Assembly (NCBI RefSeq): GCF_001687625.2
Contig: NZ_CP016538.2
Span: forward strand, 1,518,501 to 1,582,500
From: Planococcus maritimus
GTDB lineage: Bacteria; Bacillota; Bacilli; Bacillales_A; Planococcaceae
DNA length: 64,000 bases
Reading direction: 5' to 3'
The translations under genes and the position numbers were made by a program. This document shows, piece after piece, positions 47,338 to 56,444 of this stretch. The number at the start of each line of letters is the position of its first letter. Position 1 is the first letter of the stretch. Under the pieces are notes generated by a model, which saw only the letters and a list, made by a program, of their open reading frames with translations, was not told the DNA's origin and ran no database searches.

Positions 47338-47802
47338 ATGTTTAGAGGAATCAGTTTTGAATTGCCAAACGATTATGGAAGTTTTTTGAAAGACATTCTT
47401 CAGCCAGTAAACGTTCAATCCTTTAATTGGCACATAGATAACATAGAAACCTACACAGCCAGCAATGACAGAGCGAATGGGGAGTTGTTCCCGCAAAATG
47501 GAACGATCCTGGAAGGTTTCAAGTTAAAGGAAGCAATCGAAACAGAAAAGGTTTATGTGATTTTTGCGGAACTTCGCGCTTTTCAAGGAGCTGTCACTTC
47601 ACATCCTCAGACCTACGAAGAGTTCGCCGCAAGCGACTGCCAGTTGGTCCTGCTAATTGCTGATACGATCTATACGACAATCTATTGCAAAGATCAAACG
47701 ATGCTCCTTGCGCTCTATGAGAACGGACGCAGCTTTGGTTTTCGCAATTTGGCATATATAAATGAACAAAACGATTCGCGTACTAGGCTTTCGGTGTGGT
47801 AA
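47338..47802 (+). CDS. DUF2691 family protein
   Basis: The 154-residue soluble protein begins MFRGISFELPNDYGSFLKDI and contains NWHIDNIETY, features I recall from the Bacillales DUF2691 family. No catalytic motif, signal or membrane helix is seen. AAGGAGATGAG lies upstream of the ATG. It stands alone between two short gaps. Function unknown. Confidence 0.7.
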   Translation: MFRGISFELPNDYGSFLKDILQPVNVQSFNWHIDNIETYTASNDRANGELFPQNGTILEGFKLKEAIETEKVYVIFAELRAFQGAVTSHPQTYEEFAASDCQLVLLIADTIYTTIYCKDQTMLLALYENGRSFGFRNLAYINEQNDSRTRLSVW

Positions 47803-47898
47803 ACAAGAAGGGTGCCCGTGGCTGAGCGAATTAAAGAACATGAATAGCAGGTAAGGAACGAACTATAAAAAATCCATCATTCTAAAAGGAGAACGATT

Positions 47899-48552
47899 AT
47901 GCACGCATTAGTAATTGGCGCAACAGGAGCAACGGGAAAAGACCTCGTCGAGCAATTGATGAAAGACGATTCATTTGAAAAAGTCGACGTCTTCGCAAGG
48001 CGTCCTTTGGATATACAACACGACAAATTAACGGTTCGAGTCATCGATTTTGACCAGCCGGAAGAATGGCGAAACTTGGTGACAGGCGATGTTCTTTTTT
48101 CCTCTTTAGGCACCACGATCAAAGCAGCAGGAAGCAAAGAGGCGCAGTGGAAAGTCGATTACGGCTACCAATATGAGTTTGCTAAAGCGGCAAAAGAAAA
48201 CGGGGTTGAACGTTTTGTATTGGTGTCAGCTGAGTTCGCTAATCCAAAAGCTCGTAGCTTTTATTCAAAGATGAAAGGTCAATTAGAGGAAGCGGTCAAA
48301 GAACTAGGGTTTCCCAAATTAAGCATCCTTAAGCCGCCCATCTTAAAGCGGAAAGGCAGTGACCGCACATTGGAAGTATTGGGACTGAAGATTATTCAAT
48401 TAGTGAATAAGGCAGGGCTGCTTCGCTCGCAACAGCCACTTCCCACTGAAGTGCTCGCACAGGCTATGATCAATTCAGCCAAACAAATTACAAGCAATAG
48501 AGAATTTTTGATAGGGAAAGCCATCCGCAATCGCGCTGAATTTTATGAATAA
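47899..48552 (+). CDS. NAD(P)H-binding oxidoreductase-like protein
   Basis: The 217-residue atypical short-chain dehydrogenase starts with the nucleotide motif VIGATGATGKDLVEQL and includes SSLGTTIKAAGSKEAQWKVDYGYQYEFAKAAKENGV, like HTATIP2/TIP30-type or YwnB-like proteins. A canonical YxxxK catalytic pair is present only approximately (FYSKMKGQLEEAVK). It may be a nucleotide-binding sensor or reductase. AAAAGGAGAA precedes the ATG. Substrate unknown. Confidence 0.78.
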   Translation: MHALVIGATGATGKDLVEQLMKDDSFEKVDVFARRPLDIQHDKLTVRVIDFDQPEEWRNLVTGDVLFSSLGTTIKAAGSKEAQWKVDYGYQYEFAKAAKENGVERFVLVSAEFANPKARSFYSKMKGQLEEAVKELGFPKLSILKPPILKRKGSDRTLEVLGLKIIQLVNKAGLLRSQQPLPTEVLAQAMINSAKQITSNREFLIGKAIRNRAEFYE

Positions 48553-48632
48553 AAATTATTCATAGTCAACACTCTCGATAATTCTTGAAAAAGAGTAGAT
48601 TAATAGTTTTTTTGAATAAGGGAGGTTCACCT

Positions 48633-49994
48633 TTGAAAAAGACTCTAGTTTCGCTTTTCGCATCCGCATTCATTCTAACTTTGACTTATTATATTATTCA
48701 TATATATTCAAACGAACCGATTGATGAAAAGTTGAATAATGGCATCCTGAGCAAAAGTGCAAATTACGCCATTGATCTTAAAATGACAGAAGCGGGAACT
48801 TTCCGGATCTCTGCAGATGTCATGGTTAACAATGACTCACAGGAAAGTTGGTCGGACATTGCGTTCTTCTTTGTGGTTAATGAAATGAATAGCGAGTCAA
48901 ATGTTGCTGAAGTGAATTCAGTTAGTTCGGCTGGGGATCAGATGGACTATGAATTGAATAATGGTGTATTATTCATTGAACTTGAGTCAGATTTACTTCC
49001 AGGTAAACAACAGACGGTCTTGGTTGAATATAGCCTTACTATACCTGAAGACGGCTTGCGTTTAACTCGCTCCGATAACAATGTTTATCTGGCTCATTGG
49101 TATCCGATGCTTGCTGAATATGACGCTGGTTGGCGAGTCAATGATTATGATCCCAAAGGGGAATCTTATGAAACGGGCTATGGTGATTATGCAATCACTT
49201 ACCGGCTGCCTGACGAGTACTTGATTGCCACTTCTGCTCCGGACGGGCCCGCACAAGCTAGTTCATCGGGAACCTTAACCGGAGCGGCCATCAAAGATTT
49301 CTACGCGGCGTTTTTGAATCCAGCCGATTGGCAAGTGGCAGAGCGCAAGTCAGGGGAGACAGAGCTTCGAGTGTTTGTGCCGGCGGAGTCCGCGATCTTG
49401 GAAGAAACGGCTGAACTGTCTGTTGAAGCATTTGCTTTTTTTGAACAAAATATTGGCGATTATCCGTTTGCTGAACTGGATTTGATCGCAAATGACGGCT
49501 ATATGGAATATCCAAATATCGTCGAAGTCCCAATGGATAAAGCTTTGCTTGATTCAATTCTCGTGCACGAGATTGCGCATCAATGGTTTTATTATTTGGT
49601 CAGTAATGACCCTTACGAAAATGCTTGGCTAGATGAAAGTCTGACCGAATTCAGCACCGGCCTGTTCCTCAGCGATTATTATGGTGACGAAGACGGCGGT
49701 TTTCAAACCGCACAAGCATATAAAGCCTCCACTACGCCGAAACCGTATGCAGATTTGGCACTCGACGAATTCGATACAGCGGCTTATTATGCCACTATCT
49801 ACGGGGAAGTGCCTTTGTTGCTGAAGGGCTTTTTCGATCAACAAGGCGGAAATGAGGCTGCATTGGAGTTTTTAGCGGCTTATTACGAAGAGTTCCAATT
49901 CCGTCGAGTGACAAAACAACAGTTCCGCGACTTTTTTGAAGGCTATTTCGAAGGCGATCAGCAGGAATTTTTAAACAGCTGGCTGCAATCCTGA
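48633..49994 (+). CDS. M1 family zinc metallopeptidase, membrane-anchored or secreted
   Basis: The 453-residue protein has an N-terminal hydrophobic segment (about 3-25), a beta-rich domain and the gluzincin site HEIAH (312-316) with Glu335 exactly 18 residues later, as in M1. The exopeptidase signature GXMEN is degenerate: GYMEYPN replaces it. The catalytic domain is followed by a short helical tail. The start is TTG 48633, 7 bp after GGGAGG; an upstream in-frame TTG at 48585 has no ribosome site. It probably acts outside the membrane on peptides. Confidence 0.87.
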   Translation: MKKTLVSLFASAFILTLTYYIIHIYSNEPIDEKLNNGILSKSANYAIDLKMTEAGTFRISADVMVNNDSQESWSDIAFFFVVNEMNSESNVAEVNSVSSAGDQMDYELNNGVLFIELESDLLPGKQQTVLVEYSLTIPEDGLRLTRSDNNVYLAHWYPMLAEYDAGWRVNDYDPKGESYETGYGDYAITYRLPDEYLIATSAPDGPAQASSSGTLTGAAIKDFYAAFLNPADWQVAERKSGETELRVFVPAESAILEETAELSVEAFAFFEQNIGDYPFAELDLIANDGYMEYPNIVEVPMDKALLDSILVHEIAHQWFYYLVSNDPYENAWLDESLTEFSTGLFLSDYYGDEDGGFQTAQAYKASTTPKPYADLALDEFDTAAYYATIYGEVPLLLKGFFDQQGGNEAALEFLAAYYEEFQFRRVTKQQFRDFFEGYFEGDQQEFLNSWLQS

Positions 49995-50070
49995 ATTTAT
50001 AGGCACTTCGAAATGAAACAGCTGGCATAGGTTGACCAGGAACTGCCACGAGAATTTTAAATATTACATA

Positions 50071-50112
50071 AAAAAGAGGAAGCGCTAAACATTCAGCGTT
50101 TCCTCTTTTCTG
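50071..50112 (+). terminator. Terminator after the M1 peptidase gene
   Basis: AAAAAGAGGAAGCGCT pairs with AGCGTTTCCTCTTTT around an 8-base loop. The remaining 49995-50308 gap holds the downstream gene's promoter and nothing else recognisable. Confidence 0.85.
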
Positions 50113-50249
50113 TGTTTCGGTGTATGCCTTTTCTCCTGACAGAAATGAGTTTTAGGGAATCCAATATTTTCCTTTAAGCAGATAGATAGAGACTGTTCGA
50201 AATCTTGTAGGTATAAATTTTCAAATATAGCAAATAATCTGTAATCTCG

Positions 50250-50278
50250 TTGAATGTCCAAATTTACTTCGGTATACT
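50250..50278 (+). promoter_or_regulatory. Sigma-A promoter of the M4 protease gene
   Basis: TTGAAT (50250-50255) and TATACT (50273-50278) are 17 bp apart, 30 bp before the start codon. Confidence 0.75.
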
Positions 50279-50308
50279 AAATTTCATTAAGGTTGAGGAG
50301 GAAAAAAT

Positions 50309-51934
50309 TTGAAGAAAAAATACATTATGCCTGTTATATTATCATCTGCACTCGTCGCCAGTTCGTTTACAGCGAGCACCGCGTTAGCAAATGGGCAATC
50401 TGAAAAAACGTGGAACGAAAACGCCCATGTCCCTGTATTCGTGAAAGAAAAAATCGCAGAGAAACGGTCTTCGAGCAATGCGTCGAATGCGCTTGATTAT
50501 CTTGCGGAAAACGAGAAAAAGACTGGCTTGAAAAACCCGAAGAAAAACTTGCAGCAAAAAGCAGTGGAAAAAGACGATCTCGGCATGACGCATGTCCGCT
50601 TTAACCAGGCAGTCAACGGTATCCCGGTTGAAGGGGCGGAAGTGGTCGTTCACTACAACAGACAGGACGAATTGGTGTCCGTTAACGGAGCCCATTTCCC
50701 TGAAGCGTCCACGAGCAGCATCGACACGGCGCCGACTGTGAGCCTCGTCAAAGCCGTTCAAACAGCGAAAAACGCAGTTGAAGCACCAGAAGAGCTTGAG
50801 TATGCACCTGAATTGGAAGTCGTCGTTTATCCGTTTGAAGAAGAAAACCATTTAGCTTATAAGGTTAATGTGAACTTCATGGGGGATCAACCCGGCAACT
50901 GGTTTGTCTTTGTGGATGCGAAAAGCGGGGAAGTGATCGATCAGTATAATGCCATCATGCACGCTCAAGACATCCATCAATCGGTCGGCACCGGCGTACT
51001 TGGCGAACAGCGCAAAATCCACACGACCAAGACAAAAGAAGCTAAGGGAGGCACGACCTTCAGCTTGTCCGATGAGTCACATGAAGGCCTAGAAGGCATT
51101 TATACATTGGATGCAAATGACGGGGAGATTTTCACGAATCACAGCGCCTCGTGGAAAGATGAATACTTACGCCCGGCTGTAGATGCACATTTCAACTCCG
51201 AGCAAGTATATGAATATTTCCATGACGAACACGACCGCAACTCACTTGACGACAATGGAATGGCGATTATTTCCTATGTGCATTATGGAGAAAGCTATAA
51301 TAATGCGTTCTGGAATGGCCGCTATATGACATACGGCGACGGCGATGGATCGTTCATGGTGCCATTGTCTGCGGGACTAGACGTAGCTGCGCATGAAATG
51401 ACGCATGGCGTGATCTCCAATTCAGCGAATCTCCGGTACCGTTTTGAGTCAGGCGCGTTGAACGAATCCTTTGCAGACATTTTCGGCGTATTGGTAGATT
51501 CAGACGATTGGGAACTTGGTGAGGACATCATGGGTCCTGATGCCAAAGAAGACGGGAGAGTCTCACTGCGCAGCTTAAGCGACCCGAGCAAATATCCTGT
51601 CAAAGCGGATTATGTACCTTACGGAGATGGAGAAGGCAATTACCCTTCCCATATGGACGAATTCTATGATTTGCCAATCAATTTGGATAACGGCGGTGTC
51701 CATATCAATTCATCGATTACCAACCATGCCGCTTATTTGATCGGTGAAGAAATCGGCAAGGAAAAACTCGGCCAGATTTTCTACCGTGCGCTAACGGTCT
51801 ATTTGACGCCAACTTCCAACTTCAGCGAAGCCCGAAAGCTAATTGTCCAATCGGCGGCTGACATCTACGGAGAAGGAAGCGCGGAAGAGAAAGCTACGGC
51901 AGATGGGTTTGATGAGGTCGGGATTTACGAATAA
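50309..51934 (+). CDS. Secreted M4 family (thermolysin-like) neutral protease precursor
   Basis: The 541-residue preproenzyme has a signal peptide (about 1-28, ending near TALANG), an FTP/PepSY propeptide (to about 225) and the mature peptidase. The zinc site is HEMTH (362-366) with Glu386 nineteen residues on, and the proton-donor histidine is His465 in GGVHINSSITNHAAYL. The WNENAHVP-VF phrase resembles Bacillus neutral proteases. Translation starts at TTG 50309 after GAGGAGG. It is monocistronic, with its own promoter and terminator, and provides extracellular proteolysis. Confidence 0.94.
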   Translation: MKKKYIMPVILSSALVASSFTASTALANGQSEKTWNENAHVPVFVKEKIAEKRSSSNASNALDYLAENEKKTGLKNPKKNLQQKAVEKDDLGMTHVRFNQAVNGIPVEGAEVVVHYNRQDELVSVNGAHFPEASTSSIDTAPTVSLVKAVQTAKNAVEAPEELEYAPELEVVVYPFEEENHLAYKVNVNFMGDQPGNWFVFVDAKSGEVIDQYNAIMHAQDIHQSVGTGVLGEQRKIHTTKTKEAKGGTTFSLSDESHEGLEGIYTLDANDGEIFTNHSASWKDEYLRPAVDAHFNSEQVYEYFHDEHDRNSLDDNGMAIISYVHYGESYNNAFWNGRYMTYGDGDGSFMVPLSAGLDVAAHEMTHGVISNSANLRYRFESGALNESFADIFGVLVDSDDWELGEDIMGPDAKEDGRVSLRSLSDPSKYPVKADYVPYGDGEGNYPSHMDEFYDLPINLDNGGVHINSSITNHAAYLIGEEIGKEKLGQIFYRALTVYLTPTSNFSEARKLIVQSAADIYGEGSAEEKATADGFDEVGIYE

Positions 51935-51954
51935 GATCAACACATACAGCATGC

Positions 51955-51999
51955 AAAGAGCCATTCCAAAATCTTTTGATTTTGGAATGGCTCTTATTT
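51955..51999. terminator. Bidirectional terminator between the M4 protease gene and ulaA
   Basis: AAAGAGCCATTCCAAAATC and GATTTTGGAATGGCTCTT form a perfect 18-bp stem with loop TTTT. It can end both convergent transcription units. Confidence 0.92.
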
Positions 52000-52011
52000 A
52001 ATAGATGCTCT

Positions 52012-53280
52012 TTAAGCAAATCCTAAAAGTTTCATGATGCTCAAGATCAAGATGCCGACAACGCCGAAGTCAGAGTCGCCAAAGGTTGTTCCGGTAAATC
52101 CGATATCGCCCAACATTACTAAGAGGATGGCCGGGATAAAGCTGATGATCAACCCGTTGGCAAATGCGCCCGCCATGGCACCGCGCCGTCCGCCTGTGAT
52201 GTTGCCGAAGACGCCGGCCGCAGCTCCTGTGAAGAAATGCGGGACCAAACCAGGGACGATGACGCTAAGTCCGAGAACCGGCAGGAAGAACATCGCCAAC
52301 AAGCCAGCAAAAAAGCTAAACAAGAAACCGATGATAACTGCGTTTGGCGCAAAAGGGAAGACCGTTGGAACATCCAATGCCGGTTTGGTATTAGGAACCA
52401 ATTTATCCGCAATCCCTTGGAAAGCAGGAACGATTTCAGCTATTAGCATTCTCACACCTGCAAGGATGATAAAGACGCCTGCCGCAAACGTGATTGCTTG
52501 AATGAAAGAAAAGACTAAGAAATTCGAACCGCCTGATAGTGTTGTTTCAATATAGTCCTGCCCAGCAAACAAAGCGACAACGAAGAAGAACAACACCATT
52601 GTCAACGAAACGGCTACAGAAGTGTCTCTCAAAAAGCCTAGTGATTTAGGGACTTTGATTTCTTCAGTCGTTTTTTCTTTATCGCCAACCAATTTCCCGA
52701 CATTCGCAGAAACAAAATAGCCAATCGAGCCGAAATGTCCGACAGCGAAATCGTCGCTTCCCGTAATTTGACGTACATACGGCTGCAACAACGCTGGAAA
52801 CAATACCATACACAAGCCCAAAATAATCGATCCTGTAATGATCAAAGGAGCGCCTTCAAGTCCGCCTACGGACAAGGTTACCGCTAATAGGCAGGCCATG
52901 AATAATGTATGGTGTCCGGTTAGGAAGATGAATTTAAACGGTGTGATGCGCGCCAACACAATATTGGTGACCATCCCGAATACCATAATCAATGCGGTAG
53001 AGGTCCCAAATTGGCTTTGGGCAGCAGCGACAATCGCTTCATTATTCGGGATGACGCCTTGTACGTTAAATGCATGATCGAACATATCCCCGAAGATATC
53101 CAACGAACCGATCAATACGGTCGCCCCAGCTCCGATGATGACGAAGCCCATTACTGTTTTCAGTGTGCCTGATACGACATCAGCACTGCTTTTACGCTGA
53201 AGCAGCAATCCCGCCAGCGCAAACAATCCGATCAGAATGGCTGGTGTTCCTAAAATGTCATTCATGATTACTTGTAACAT
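52012..53280 (-). CDS. ulaA: PTS ascorbate-type transporter, EIIC component
   Basis: The 422-residue integral membrane permease has about ten hydrophobic helices. The N-terminal region (GTPAILIGLFALAGLLLQRK), FLTGHHTLFMACLLA and GHFGSIGYFVSANVGKLVGD are typical of UlaA/SgaT. AAGGGGGAA precedes the ATG. It is the last gene of a minus-strand operon regulator-EIIB-EIIC. No L-ascorbate-6-phosphate lactonase or other catabolic gene follows, so the true substrate is open. Confidence 0.9.
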   Translation of the reverse strand: MLQVIMNDILGTPAILIGLFALAGLLLQRKSSADVVSGTLKTVMGFVIIGAGATVLIGSLDIFGDMFDHAFNVQGVIPNNEAIVAAAQSQFGTSTALIMVFGMVTNIVLARITPFKFIFLTGHHTLFMACLLAVTLSVGGLEGAPLIITGSIILGLCMVLFPALLQPYVRQITGSDDFAVGHFGSIGYFVSANVGKLVGDKEKTTEEIKVPKSLGFLRDTSVAVSLTMVLFFFVVALFAGQDYIETTLSGGSNFLVFSFIQAITFAAGVFIILAGVRMLIAEIVPAFQGIADKLVPNTKPALDVPTVFPFAPNAVIIGFLFSFFAGLLAMFFLPVLGLSVIVPGLVPHFFTGAAAGVFGNITGGRRGAMAGAFANGLIISFIPAILLVMLGDIGFTGTTFGDSDFGVVGILILSIMKLLGFA

Positions 53281-53304
53281 AGTGGTTCCCCCTTAATGCC
53301 CGCC

Positions 53305-53571
53305 TTATGCGAAATGAGGCTCTAGTTTTGTTTTAATTTCAGGAATGCTCATCATGTTCTCTAGATTAATAATGGTACGATTGCCGTCTTCTAATTGGCT
53401 CATGATATCTGCAGCCCCGATAAAGAGATCAGCTTGCACCGATTTAGCTGAAGTCAGGTCAGTATGGTCGACTTCCGCTGTTTTCCCTAATTCTTTTAGC
53501 GCTTTCTTGACATTCAATTCCATAATAAAACTACTTCCTAATCCGTTTCCGCACACTACCATGATTTTCAT
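53305..53571 (-). CDS. ulaB: PTS ascorbate-type EIIB component
   Basis: The 88-residue protein has the EIIB phosphorylation loop at its N-terminus, with Cys7 in VVCGNGLGSSF. Length and fold match the lactose/ascorbate EIIB superfamily. Its start overlaps the regulator stop (ATGA) by 4 bp, so it is translated together with it. It passes phosphate to the sugar bound by UlaA. Confidence 0.92.
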   Translation of the reverse strand: MKIMVVCGNGLGSSFIMELNVKKALKELGKTAEVDHTDLTSAKSVQADLFIGAADIMSQLEDGNRTIINLENMMSIPEIKTKLEPHFA

Positions 53572-55631
53572 TCTGTTTCCTCCTTAGAATATGTTTGGAT
53601 GATTTCCAATAATTGTTCTTTGTCCGTGGCTTCGAGCATCCGTTGAATATTGGCAGGCTCGTTCAACAAGCTGGTCAATTGGATCAACGCACGCAAATGC
53701 GAATCGCTATCCGCTGCAGCTAACACAATAATTAATTGAACTGGCTTGTCTGGGGCGAAATCCACCGCTTTGTCGAGTTTCAATAAACTCATCGATAAAG
53801 ACAGCACTCCTTCTTCAGGGCGTGCGTGGGGAATAGCGACGAGCGGAGTGATGACGACGTAAGGGCCGTTTTTTTCAATCGACTCCACCATCGCGGTAAC
53901 ATACTCTTCTTTAACGGTTCCTAATTCCACTAGCGGGCTAGAAGCGAGTTGAATTGCTTCTTGCCAAGTCGTAGCTTGCTGTTTCAATTGAAGGGTTTGG
54001 GTAGTCAATAGTTCTGCTAGCACGGGTTTCTCTGCCTCCTTTACTGCGTGTGTGGGGGTGCCTGCCTGTACATATAAGGTGGCGTGCAACTCCTTTTCCA
54101 ATTGCTTCGGGTCATGGATCGTTGCGTGCTTGGAAATCAGCTCCATCAATCCGGCAACATCCGAGTCTGGAACTGTGTATCCATAGAGTTCCTGCATTAC
54201 TTGCTTGTTCAAGCGCTGCTTGTCCCGCTCTTCCAAAATAGGGGGGACTACAAATAAAGTAGCGTCCGTGTTCAGAAAGACCGAAGAAAATACGAGATCG
54301 TAGTCCAATGGATATTCAGCCGTATCCCTCACAGACAGCACGTCCAAGAAAAGGATGGTCGGAAATAATTCCCTTAGCGTATAGTTCAGGATGTTGCTGA
54401 CGCCAATGCCGTGCGGGCAAACGACTATGGCTTTTTTCCGGTCGTCCAGACGGGTTCCTTGCCTTTGCAGCCAGCCGCCGAAATAAATCGTGAAATAGGC
54501 TGCTTCGTCTTCCGGCAGTTGGAAGCCCAATTCGTTTTCCAGGATCCTCAAAGACTTGCGCGTCAAATGATGGAGTTCCGGATAAATCTTGGAAACCCGC
54601 TCCATCATCGGATTGACGTGAGGAAACCTGTACTTGATGCGGTAAAAAGCGGGTTTGAAATGGACGTACAATTGCTCGAAAAGCTGGTCTTTGTCTTGAA
54701 GGTGGACGAATGTCAGCCGCTCGAACTCTTCGGTGACGCGCTGCAAAAGCTCGCGGAACACTTGGTCGTCTTTCAAGGGCGAACGGTCTTTTGTCCGGTT
54801 CATGCTGACCAAATGCAAAGTGGCATAGAGTTTTTCGGTCTGGCTCCAAGTGGATTGAAAAGCGGCTGTCCCGATCATCGCATCGATCAACACATATTCT
54901 TTCGTTTCTGCGAAGGGGAGCCAGCTCGGATCTTGATCAAGTTCTTCTCCTTTGCCGATCAACTGGTCGGTGGAAAAGAAAAGGTAGGCCAGTTCGTACA
55001 GGCGTTCATCGGTAAAGATGATGCCCAATTGCTGTTCCATGTTTTCTAACTGGTCATGAATGGCTGTGATGCGTTCGTCAAACTCACTCCAGATGCATTG
55101 CGTAATCATTTGGCTGTTGGAGCCATTCAACACCTCATGAAGCAATTGCTCGATGACGAACCGTTTGATCCGGCTGTTGCCAGTAATGATGTAACCGGAT
55201 TGCTTGGAGTAACGGATGGTCAATCCCATCTCTTGTGCCTGTTCTTTTAAACGCTGAAGATCATTCAATACGGTATTTCGTGAAACTCCCGTGGCGGATT
55301 GAAAATGAAATACGGACAAGGTTTCTTGGCTCAACAGAATCATCAAGTAAATAACTTGTTCCCGGTCCTTCTCAGAAAAAATATAGCTCCGTTTGGTCAA
55401 CTTGACGGTGATCGAAGCGTCTGCAATCTTATCTGATAAGAAATAACCGAGATCCCGTTTGTACTGCACAGGAGCGTAGTCATTCGATTCGAGCCAGTCG
55501 TTAACCTTATTCAAACTGTACTGAATCTGCCTGCGTGTCAGTCCTGTTTGTTGTTCCATTTCATTCATTGAAGGAATCGATGAATGCTGCAAGAGCTTTA
55601 GCAAACTAGCACTTCTTTCATCTAAAAACAT
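53568..55631 (-). CDS. BglG-family PRD regulator with fused EIIB- and EIIA-like domains
   Basis: The 687-residue protein contains N-terminal helix-turn-helix domains (to about 150), two PTS regulation domains (about 170-285 and 290-395), an EIIB-like domain with Cys405 (CPHGIGVSN) and a C-terminal EIIA domain with His602 (AIPHARPEEG). This is the MtlR/LicR-type activator layout. It heads the ulaB-ulaA operon, in which no separate EIIA gene exists, so the fused EIIA may phosphorylate UlaB as well as regulate. AGGGAGGAA precedes the ATG. The region 55632-55957, upstream and divergent, contains no gene. Confidence 0.9.
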   Translation of the reverse strand: MFLDERSASLLKLLQHSSIPSMNEMEQQTGLTRRQIQYSLNKVNDWLESNDYAPVQYKRDLGYFLSDKIADASITVKLTKRSYIFSEKDREQVIYLMILLSQETLSVFHFQSATGVSRNTVLNDLQRLKEQAQEMGLTIRYSKQSGYIITGNSRIKRFVIEQLLHEVLNGSNSQMITQCIWSEFDERITAIHDQLENMEQQLGIIFTDERLYELAYLFFSTDQLIGKGEELDQDPSWLPFAETKEYVLIDAMIGTAAFQSTWSQTEKLYATLHLVSMNRTKDRSPLKDDQVFRELLQRVTEEFERLTFVHLQDKDQLFEQLYVHFKPAFYRIKYRFPHVNPMMERVSKIYPELHHLTRKSLRILENELGFQLPEDEAAYFTIYFGGWLQRQGTRLDDRKKAIVVCPHGIGVSNILNYTLRELFPTILFLDVLSVRDTAEYPLDYDLVFSSVFLNTDATLFVVPPILEERDKQRLNKQVMQELYGYTVPDSDVAGLMELISKHATIHDPKQLEKELHATLYVQAGTPTHAVKEAEKPVLAELLTTQTLQLKQQATTWQEAIQLASSPLVELGTVKEEYVTAMVESIEKNGPYVVITPLVAIPHARPEEGVLSLSMSLLKLDKAVDFAPDKPVQLIIVLAAADSDSHLRALIQLTSLLNEPANIQRMLEATDKEQLLEIIQTYSKEETE

Positions 55632-55957
55632 CTTTTGTTCCTCCCTTATCTCTACACTATTCGAATTATTTGATGAAATCTATCTTTTCTCAGTCCCAAT
55701 CTTGTTGCTCTTGCTGCACAATACTGTACTGTACTTTGGCAGTTGGGGCTAGAGATTTTTGGATTGAAGACAGAAAAACTGTCCGGAGTGATTGCGGCTG
55801 CTGGCGAGCAGCGTCATCAGCTGAGATGGAATTCGGCCGTTCTTGCATTCCATGTAATGATTGCTGTTGGCTCTTGATTGTTAAACGGCCACTTGGAGAT
55901 AGAACAACCAGTAGTTGAGATAATTGGTTAAATAATTAAAATATTCTTTCAATACTA

Positions 55958-55986
55958 TTGATTTATTTTGAAAGCGCTTTTATAAT
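55958..55986 (+). promoter_or_regulatory. Promoter of the glucitol-type PTS operon with a cre site in the spacer
   Basis: TTGATT (55958-55963) and a consensus TATAAT (55981-55986) are 17 bp apart. TGAAAGCGCTTTTA (55969-55982) lies between them and matches the CcpA cre consensus TGWAANCGNTNWCA with one mismatch. CcpA bound there would block the promoter, which predicts glucose repression. Confidence 0.85.
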
Positions 55987-55996
55987 TACTCATATA

Positions 55997-56023
55997 ACAT
56001 TTGTGCTTAGTTAGAACAAATGT
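55997..56023 (+). promoter_or_regulatory. Inverted-repeat operator of the glucitol-type PTS operon (shared with aco)
   Basis: ACATTTGT, 11 bp, ACAAATGT forms a perfect 8-bp inverted repeat 10 bp after the -10 element, near the start of the transcript. The right half, GTTAGAACAAATGTAAAAAG, is identical to the one before acoA (60313-60339). The position fits a repressor. The regulator is not identified; no DeoR- or SorC-type gene is in the window. Confidence 0.82.
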
Positions 56024-56045
56024 AAAAAGCTAGGGGGTGTTGAGT

Positions 56046-56432
56046 TTGTGGGGGTGGTTTATCGTTGTGTTCGCGGGGATATGGATCCTTCAGATTTTGA
56101 TGACCAAAATGCAATTGAGAAATTACCAGGTAACATTAAAGAAAATGAGCAACAGGCCTTCGGGATATCTCGGGGTCGGCATACAAAAACAAAAATTAGG
56201 TATCGGTGTGATTGCCATATTGGTAACAGATGAGGCAGGATCCCTGATCGAGAGCCAGCTCATGAAAGGTGTGACGGTATTTAGCCGTTTTGAGGATTTT
56301 CCCAAATTCAATGGGATGCATATCGAATCCCTAAAAGAGAAATTGGATGAAGAATCTGATGGCAAAGCGTTCAAGATGGCGATTGAAAAAATCGAAACGC
56401 AAATGGGCAAGAAAACAAATCTGGCAATCTAA
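56046..56432 (+). CDS. gutM: Glucitol operon activator-like protein GutM
   Basis: The 128-residue protein has one N-terminal membrane helix (WGWFIVVFAGIWILQILM) and a soluble domain with YLGVGIQKQKLGIGVIAILVTD, as in GutM/SrlM. GutM activates glucitol genes in enteric bacteria; as a membrane protein here it is more likely an accessory of the PTS. The start TTG 56046 is 8 bp after AGGGGG; GTG 56037 and TTG 56040 are in frame but overlap that site. It is the first gene of the operon. Confidence 0.85.
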   Translation: MWGWFIVVFAGIWILQILMTKMQLRNYQVTLKKMSNRPSGYLGVGIQKQKLGIGVIAILVTDEAGSLIESQLMKGVTVFSRFEDFPKFNGMHIESLKEKLDEESDGKAFKMAIEKIETQMGKKTNLAI

Positions 56433-56444
56433 GGAGGAAAAAGG

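Noticed and set aside
52012..53280. Complete L-ascorbate utilisation operon
   Set aside because: Only EIIB, EIIC and the regulator are present. None of the lactonase, decarboxylase or epimerase genes is visible.
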